Assembly: GCA_023647555.1 (NCBI GenBank)
Contig: JALRLY010000192.1
Span: forward strand, 1 to 10,643
From: Pancytospora philotis
Lineage: Eukaryota > Microsporidia
Direction of reading: 5' to 3'
Length of the DNA: 10,643 nt
In this document: positions 6,384 to 10,643 of the stretch, one piece after another
Position numbering within the stretch: the first letter of the stretch is position 1
Layout of the letters: the number at the start of each line of letters is the position of its first letter
Notes under the pieces: generated by a model
Databases searched by the model: none
What the model saw: only the letters and a program-made list of their open reading frames with translations
Told to the model about the DNA's origin: nothing
Translations under genes and position numbers: made by a program

Positions 6384-9300
6384 AAATGGCGATGACGCCG
6401 AGCTCAGGCAACTTAAAAGTACCCTTTACCTTCGGGGGAAGGAAGGGGGAGGATCCAGCGCGCTTCTTGAAAAGGTTCGAGGAGTACACGGTAGCGCTGG
6501 GTTACAGCGAGGTGCTGAAGAAGATAAGTTTAGAGCTAGCATTAGAGGGAGAGGCCCAAGTCTGGAGTGAGACGTTGGGTGATAAGGTGGATTTCGAAGA
6601 GCTCAAGGCGAGCTTACTGAATAGGTTCCGGCCCCGCCAGAGCGAGATGATGGCCTGGAAAGAGCTGATGGCAGCTTGCCGGGGCCCTAACGAAACGCTA
6701 ATGGGCTTTCTGGATAGGATCCAAGTGATCGGGAGACAGGGAGGGCTCGATAGGGAGATGATTTTGGGGCCCACGTTGAACGTTCTACCTACAGAATTCT
6801 TAGCTCGGGTGAGTTTAGACCCGCAGGGTATCAGTTGGGAGGGCTTGTATCGAGCGGCTGCCAGCGAGGAGTTGTTGAATGCACGGAAGCCAGTTGGCGA
6901 ATGTTATAGCATGGTCACTAGCATGGAGAGGCCGCAAAAGACAGAGAATGCTCAGTATGTACGGGGCAATTGCTTTTTCTGTGAGAAGCCCGGGCACTAC
7001 ATACGTAACTGCCTTGCTCTTCAGAGACTGAAAGCCGAGCGAGTACGCTCCGTACCGGCAGGTCCGGATAGGGCGTCGGAATTAAATTCATCGAGCTATG
7101 AGGTATGCAGATCATGTGTGGAGGAAGTAGCAGTGGAGCCAGTGCTACCTGCTAGGGTAGGCAGTCAGGTGGTAACTGCCATTTTAGATACAGGTTCAGA
7201 CCGTAGTCTGGTGGGAGCACATCTGGCTGGCAACCAGGTGCTGGAGCGATTAGATCACCAGATCAGGGCTGCGAACAATGTGGACATGCCTATCCTCGGA
7301 GTGTGGAAGCGAGCTCCGGTAAAAGTCTTAGGCGCAGAACGTCAGGTGGATTTGGTAGTTACACCTTCCTTAAACCGGAAGTGTATCTTGGGAAGAGATT
7401 TTCTCGCTGAGAATGGAATCCGGCTGAAGATGGATCAGGAAATGAAGCTGCTGGGTGAGCACCGAATACTCGTAGAAGGGGGAGGACCGATTGCTGTGCG
7501 ATATCGGCGCTACTCGTGGCACGAAGAGGAGGCGATGGAGAAGATCTTGGAGGAATGGCTGGAGAAAGGCATTATTCGCCACTCTACGAGCCCGTGGAGA
7601 GCGCCGCTGGTGCTTGTGCCGAAGAAGGATGGTCAATGGCGTATGTGCAATGACTTCCGAGCACTCAATCAGCTTACCAAGCGCGACGGGTACGTTCTTC
7701 CTTGGGTGGATGATATTTTTGATGCGCTGGCAGGAGCGACAATCTTCAGTAAGATGGATGCTAAAGCCGGGTACCATCAGATTGACCTCACTGAGGAGGA
7801 CAAGGAGAAAACCGCTTTTGGGTGCAAGTTTGGTACTTTTGAATACAACAAGATGCCGTTCGGGCTGGTGAATGCCCCGGCGACGTTCCAGCGAGTGATG
7901 GACCGCATACTGAGTGCGTACTTATGGAAGTTTGTAGTCGTGTACTTGGACGACATCATTGTCTTTAGCAAGAGTGTACAAGAGCATGAGATCCACCTGC
8001 GGTTGGTCACAAAGGCACTGGGCCAGGCCGGATTGATGCTTAACGAGCAAAAATGCGAGTACCAGAAGGAGGAGATCGAGGCGCTAGGGCATCAAGTCAG
8101 CGCTCAGGGAATCAAACCGGTAAAGGCTCGCATTGAGGCGATTGTGCACGCCAAATTGCCAACCACTCGGAAGGAAATGCAATCTTATCTAGGGCTTGTC
8201 AACTATTGTCGTAAGTTTATACCAAATCTATCGACAATCAGCGCTCCGTTATATGCACTCACAAAGACTAGCTGCACGGAGGAAGAGTTTGCTATGCAAG
8301 TAGTAGAAGCAGAAGCACAGCAGGCATTCAAAAGAATTGTGGAAGAGATGTCTAAGGAGCGCGTGTTGGCACTACCAAGAAGAGAAGGGTTGTTCATCTT
8401 AACGACTGATGCTTCAGAATTAGGTGTGGGAGCTGTATTGTCGCAGATCCAGGAGGAAGAGGAAAGGCCAATCGCATTTTACAGCGCGTTGCACTCAGGC
8501 GCAGAGCAAAGGTATTCGACCACCGAGCAGGAATTATTAGCAATTGTATCTGCTGTTCGCCATTTCCGTTACTACTTGCTGGGGAGGCCGTTTAAGCTGA
8601 GGACCGACCATAAGGCATTGGTGTACTTGTGGCAGTCGAAGGACAAGAACAATCGGCTATTCCGGTGGGCAATCCAGCTTCAGGAGTTCTCCTTCGAGTT
8701 AGAATATCTGAAGGGTGCAGAGAACTACAGCGACGTACTTAGCCGTGCGTTCAACTGTTTGGCTATTACGGAAGAGAGCGGAGATATCCAAGATCTCACA
8801 GGAGACGAAGCAGGTCAGATCAGAGAGTTTGAGCGAGCCCATATGGAGACTGGGCATGGGTCGGCGGAAGCCGTTAAGTATCTGTTAGCTAGGGAATTTT
8901 ACTGGAAGGGAATGAAAGGTGCGGTTGAGAAGTGGTGCAAGAACTGCAAGATTTGTCAAATGGACAAAGAGCCGCCACGTTCCAAATCGATCACGCCGAT
9001 GGAGATCTGGGCCCCAGATCGCCGGTGGGAGATCGACCTGATTGGGCCACTGGAGAACGGAGAGTACATCATGACGGCAATCGATGTGTTCACCCGCTTT
9101 GCGCAAGCGCGAAGACTCAGAGCTAAGGAAGCTGAGTCGGTGATTAGGGCGCTACACGATATGCTTAGACACGCGAGGGCTCCTGCTGAGATACTATGCG
9201 ATAATGGCCGTGAGTTTGTGAACCAGGCATTCGAAGAGTTCTGCGCTCGTAAGGGAATCAAGGTGAAACACGGAGCGCCGTACACTCCCACCACTACAGG

Positions 9301-9802
9301 AGCAATTGAAAGATTCAATCAAACTCTTATGAGCAAGATTCGGAAGCTAAGTGAGTTTGGTCGGATCGCGTGGTCGCGAGTACTACAGAAAGCAATCGAT
9401 GCCTACAACATATGCCCTTCGAGAGCTACAGGGGTAGCGCCGGCTGAGATTGTGGACCTCCAGGAACAAGGAGCGCCTGAAGAGTTGGCAGAGCTCCTCG
9501 ATCGCATTAGTATTCGGATTCGACGGTACCACGGTGAGTACCGAACTGAGGCAAAGCCTACTTATGAGTTTCACCTTGGCGAAGATGTATGGTATAAAGA
9601 CCACCGCGGTAGGTTGGGAAAACTAGCACCATTATGGTTTAGGCGCGGGCGTGTACAGGAAATACTCTTCAAGGCGGTGCGTATACTTACGGATGAAGGT
9701 AAGTTATTAGTAGTACATCATGCCAAGGTCAAGCCGGTATGCTCTAAGCCAAATGAGGGGGAAGTGTTGGAGCTTGCCAATGACGTAAGCGTGCGTGTAT
9801 AA
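6344..9802 (+). CDS. Gag-Pol polyprotein of element B, single frame (1152 residues)
   Basis: One chain carries all retrotransposon functions. Residues from ATG 6344: Gag capsid-like region about 25-180; zinc knuckle C210-x2-C213-x4-H218-x4-C223; aspartic protease ILDTGS (Asp282); RT about 385-590 with Asp472 (KMDAKAGYHQ) and YLDD 534-537; RNase H with Asp689, Glu730, Asp755, Asp797; integrase H833-x4-H838-x29-C868-x2-C871 and D898, D953, E989 (DD35E), then a basic C-terminal domain without a chromodomain. The start lies in the 5' LTR; in-frame ATGs at 6386 and 6392 behind the LTR are alternatives. The last twelve codons lie in or touch the 3' LTR, and the TAA stop (9800-9802) is part of the LTR TATA box. 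Gag and Pol are not separated by a stop or shift. All catalytic residues are present, so it is probably functional. Confidence 0.95.
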   Translation: MADQEFNKVCSVNKMAMTPSSGNLKVPFTFGGRKGEDPARFLKRFEEYTVALGYSEVLKKISLELALEGEAQVWSETLGDKVDFEELKASLLNRFRPRQSEMMAWKELMAACRGPNETLMGFLDRIQVIGRQGGLDREMILGPTLNVLPTEFLARVSLDPQGISWEGLYRAAASEELLNARKPVGECYSMVTSMERPQKTENAQYVRGNCFFCEKPGHYIRNCLALQRLKAERVRSVPAGPDRASELNSSSYEVCRSCVEEVAVEPVLPARVGSQVVTAILDTGSDRSLVGAHLAGNQVLERLDHQIRAANNVDMPILGVWKRAPVKVLGAERQVDLVVTPSLNRKCILGRDFLAENGIRLKMDQEMKLLGEHRILVEGGGPIAVRYRRYSWHEEEAMEKILEEWLEKGIIRHSTSPWRAPLVLVPKKDGQWRMCNDFRALNQLTKRDGYVLPWVDDIFDALAGATIFSKMDAKAGYHQIDLTEEDKEKTAFGCKFGTFEYNKMPFGLVNAPATFQRVMDRILSAYLWKFVVVYLDDIIVFSKSVQEHEIHLRLVTKALGQAGLMLNEQKCEYQKEEIEALGHQVSAQGIKPVKARIEAIVHAKLPTTRKEMQSYLGLVNYCRKFIPNLSTISAPLYALTKTSCTEEEFAMQVVEAEAQQAFKRIVEEMSKERVLALPRREGLFILTTDASELGVGAVLSQIQEEEERPIAFYSALHSGAEQRYSTTEQELLAIVSAVRHFRYYLLGRPFKLRTDHKALVYLWQSKDKNNRLFRWAIQLQEFSFELEYLKGAENYSDVLSRAFNCLAITEESGDIQDLTGDEAGQIREFERAHMETGHGSAEAVKYLLAREFYWKGMKGAVEKWCKNCKICQMDKEPPRSKSITPMEIWAPDRRWEIDLIGPLENGEYIMTAIDVFTRFAQARRLRAKEAESVIRALHDMLRHARAPAEILCDNGREFVNQAFEEFCARKGIKVKHGAPYTPTTTGAIERFNQTLMSKIRKLSEFGRIAWSRVLQKAIDAYNICPSRATGVAPAEIVDLQEQGAPEELAELLDRISIRIRRYHGEYRTEAKPTYEFHLGEDVWYKDHRGRLGKLAPLWFRRGRVQEILFKAVRILTDEGKLLVVHHAKVKPVCSKPNEGEVLELANDVSVRV
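6387..6396 (+). other. Primer binding site of element B (TGGCGATGAC)
   Basis: TGG begins three bases after the 5' LTR and shares TGGCGA-Y-GA with the primer site of element A, suggesting the same or a related tRNA primer. It overlaps in-frame ATGs at 6386 and 6392, so it is also coding (Met-Ala-Met-Thr). Confidence 0.55.
9755..9764 (+). other. Polypurine tract of element B, inside the coding frame
   Basis: GAGGGGGAAG directly abuts the 3' LTR. It is read through as codons for the Asn-Glu-Gly-Glu stretch before the LTR-encoded C-terminus, so priming site and protein code overlap. Confidence 0.8.
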
Positions 9803-9869
9803 AAATTTGTCACGTAGGTCAGCCATCGGATGGCAGACCAAGAGTTCAATAAAGTCTGTTCAGTCAACA
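9765..9869 (+). repeat. 3' LTR of element B (105 bp), carries the Gag-Pol stop
   Basis: Identical to 6279-6383. Its first 38 bases finish the polyprotein (…ELANDVSVRV, TAA at 9800-9802). Twenty-seven bases later the LTR's own ATG (9830) opens a 21-codon frame that runs into flanking DNA and stops at 9893-9895. Confidence 0.95.
9848..9853 (+). terminator. Poly(A) signal AATAAA in 3' LTR of element B
   Basis: AATAAA lies 16 bases before the LTR end, so cleavage would fall close to the element edge. The equivalent hexamer in the 5' LTR (6362-6367) is read in frame as Asn-Lys. Confidence 0.6.
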
Positions 9870-9874
9870 GGCAT
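9870..9874. repeat. Target site duplication of element B, right copy (GGCAT)
   Basis: GGCAT directly follows the LTR end CAACA and matches 6274-6278. Confidence 0.93.
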
Positions 9875-9895
9875 TATGCGTTTTTTTCTAAATAA

Positions 9896-10049
9896 ACTGT
9901 ATTTTGTGTGTCTTGAGCCTATTGAACAGCTCTTCTACGTTCTGCCAGGCCATAGGGGAACCTATTGGACAGGTTCTCAAAAATATTTTCCCTCCGCAAT
10001 TTTTTTACACTCTTGCCAAAAATTTATTCCCAAGTTTGGCGCGGTTTTG
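9896..10049. other. Unassigned stretch between element B and LINE remnant
   Basis: Two + frames stay open here, but neither shows a motif I recognise and composition is mixed (T runs next to GC-rich parts). It could be the decayed upstream part of the LINE that follows or unrelated flank. No RNA gene or repeat was seen. Confidence 0.4.
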
Positions 10050-10537
10050 GGACGCACTGTATGTCACCGAGGTAGTATGCATCGCGGCCGAGCGATGGGG
10101 GCTTATCGCAGAGAATCGTTAGGCACAGTTCGAGGTGTCCAAGGATCCAAAGAACAGGCGTTATTGAACATCGCGGCCAACAAGGCGCACGGCAACAAGC
10201 TGCTGGAGTTGTGGGTCGATGTCAAGAAAGCCTTCGACTCGGTAAACCACAGCTATCTCCTAGCCTGTATCAGACGCCTCTCTCTGCCAGCATGAGTGCA
10301 AGCATTTCTCGAGGCGACTATCGCAAGTTAGACACTGTAGGCCCGCTTGAACTTCGAGGTGATCTTGGCGAAGCGCGGTATTCTGCAGAGTGATACGCTC
10401 TCGCTGCTATTTTTCGCGCTGTGCACAGACCCCCTAAGCCGGTCGCTGAATGGGCTTTCTCTATGATAGCAGTTGAAGCAGGCGAGGGCCGCACCCACAG
10501 CATAAACCGCTTGCTCTTTGTTGAGTGGTCACTCTAG
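10050..10537 (+). pseudogene. Non-LTR (LINE) reverse transcriptase fragment, R2/CRE-like, decayed
   Basis: From 10119 a + frame reads LGTVRGVQGSKEQALLN, then WVDVKKAFDSVNH: RT motif A with Asp at 10218-10220 and 10236-10238. It continues through TGA 10293-10295, TAG 10329-10331 and TAG 10338-10340 in the same frame to KRGILQSDTLSLLFFALC (10371 on), where RGILQGD-LSPLLF is usual, then TDPLSRSLNG. After TGA 10464-10466 the signal shifts frame: NRLLFVEWSL (10505-10534) occupies the place of LLF-DDL, so the catalytic Asp pair (motif C) is lost. Upstream, ERWGLIAEN (ending near 10119) probably belongs to the same protein, one frame off. With five or more stops, two frame changes and a lost active site it is dead. 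The R2/CRE-like assignment is from motif style only; LINE RT is firm. Confidence 0.8.
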
Positions 10538-10562
10538 TTCATCAACTAGGACCTTATTGGGC

Positions 10563-10619
10563 ATAACCTGAAACAGGTTATGATAGGTTATACTATCCTA
10601 TTGGATAGAACCTGAAACA
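10563..10619. repeat. Double hairpin with direct repeats at the right edge
   Basis: ATAACCTG-AAA-CAGGTTAT (10563-10581) is a perfect 8-bp stem with a 3-base loop. CTATCC-TATT-GGATAG (10593-10608) is a second perfect stem. AACCTGAAACA occurs at 10565-10575 and again at 10609-10619, so half of the first hairpin is repeated after the second. The window ends 24 bases later. It could be the edge of another repeat element or a structured RNA end; no function can be assigned. Confidence 0.6.
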
Positions 10620-10643
10620 CATGCCTATATAAGGAATGTGATC

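Larger units (their letters stand above)
6279..9869 (+). mobile_element. Ty3/gypsy LTR retrotransposon, element B, full length (3591 bp)
   Basis: Two identical 105-bp LTRs (6279-6383, 9765-9869) flanked by the 5-bp duplication GGCAT bound a single Gag-Pol frame with the order protease, RT, RNase H, integrase. It differs clearly from element A in protein and LTR sequence, so it is a separate family. At under 3.6 kb it is small for an autonomous Ty3/gypsy element, achieved by placing the start codon, the stop codon, the primer site and the polypurine tract inside coding sequence. Intact features suggest recent insertion. Confidence 0.95.

Noticed and set aside
7370..7777. A 135-codon minus-strand frame inside element B
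   Set aside because: It is antisense to the protease-RT region with all motifs on the plus strand.
9795..10295. A 166-codon plus-strand frame taken as one gene
   Set aside because: Its first part lies in the LTR of element B in another frame than Gag-Pol and its last part is the LINE RT remnant. It is a fortuitous join with no single origin.
1..10643. tRNA, rRNA, CRISPR array or bacterial operon signals
   Set aside because: None seen: no cloverleaf-like boxes, no regularly spaced repeats, and the gene content is eukaryotic transposons.

Overview
This is a eukaryotic window made almost entirely of transposable elements. It holds at least five kinds: a Tc1/mariner end, a broken gag-like gene, two full-length Ty3/gypsy LTR retrotransposons from different families, a decayed Merlin (IS1595/ISXO2-like) transposase with a second Merlin scrap, and a decayed non-LTR (LINE) reverse transcriptase. 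No intron, tRNA, rRNA, CRISPR array or clear cellular gene is visible. I infer a TE-rich microsporidian or similar compact-genome unicellular eukaryote. The grounds are start codons directly behind CCC (626 and 4979), TATA boxes only 27-32 bases before the start codons, and the Merlin + Ty3/gypsy + LINE mixture. The sequence alone does not prove the organism.

Layout: 1-377 is the 3' end of a Tc1-like element (transposase C-terminus, 3' region, terminal repeat, TA). 378-625 is AT-rich. 626-1173 is a gag-like pseudogene, + strand. 1174-1255 is the N-terminal scrap of a Merlin transposase, + strand. 1279-5030 is Ty3/gypsy element A on the - strand: 94-bp identical LTRs, 5-bp target duplication GAAAT, one 1196-codon Gag-Pol frame. 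5069-5932 is a near full-length Merlin transposase on the - strand with three in-frame stops. 5933-6278 is AT-rich and ends in a short open frame cut by the next insertion. 6279-9869 is Ty3/gypsy element B on the + strand: 105-bp identical LTRs, target duplication GGCAT, one 1152-codon Gag-Pol frame. After it come an unassigned stretch, a LINE RT pseudogene to 10537, and a hairpin cluster at the right edge.

Elements A and B look young: LTR pairs are identical, target duplications are perfect, frames are uninterrupted, and every catalytic residue I looked for is present. Each carries gag, protease, RT, RNase H and integrase in a single frame. The most unusual feature is compression. In both, the Gag start codon lies inside the 5' LTR just behind the TATA box, the poly(A) signal AATAAA is read in frame as Asn-Lys, and the tRNA primer site overlaps a second in-frame ATG. 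In B the polypurine tract is also coding, and the stop codon lies inside the 3' LTR, within the TATA box. The older elements around them are decayed. Several of their stops fall where tryptophan would be expected, which hints at G-to-A decay.
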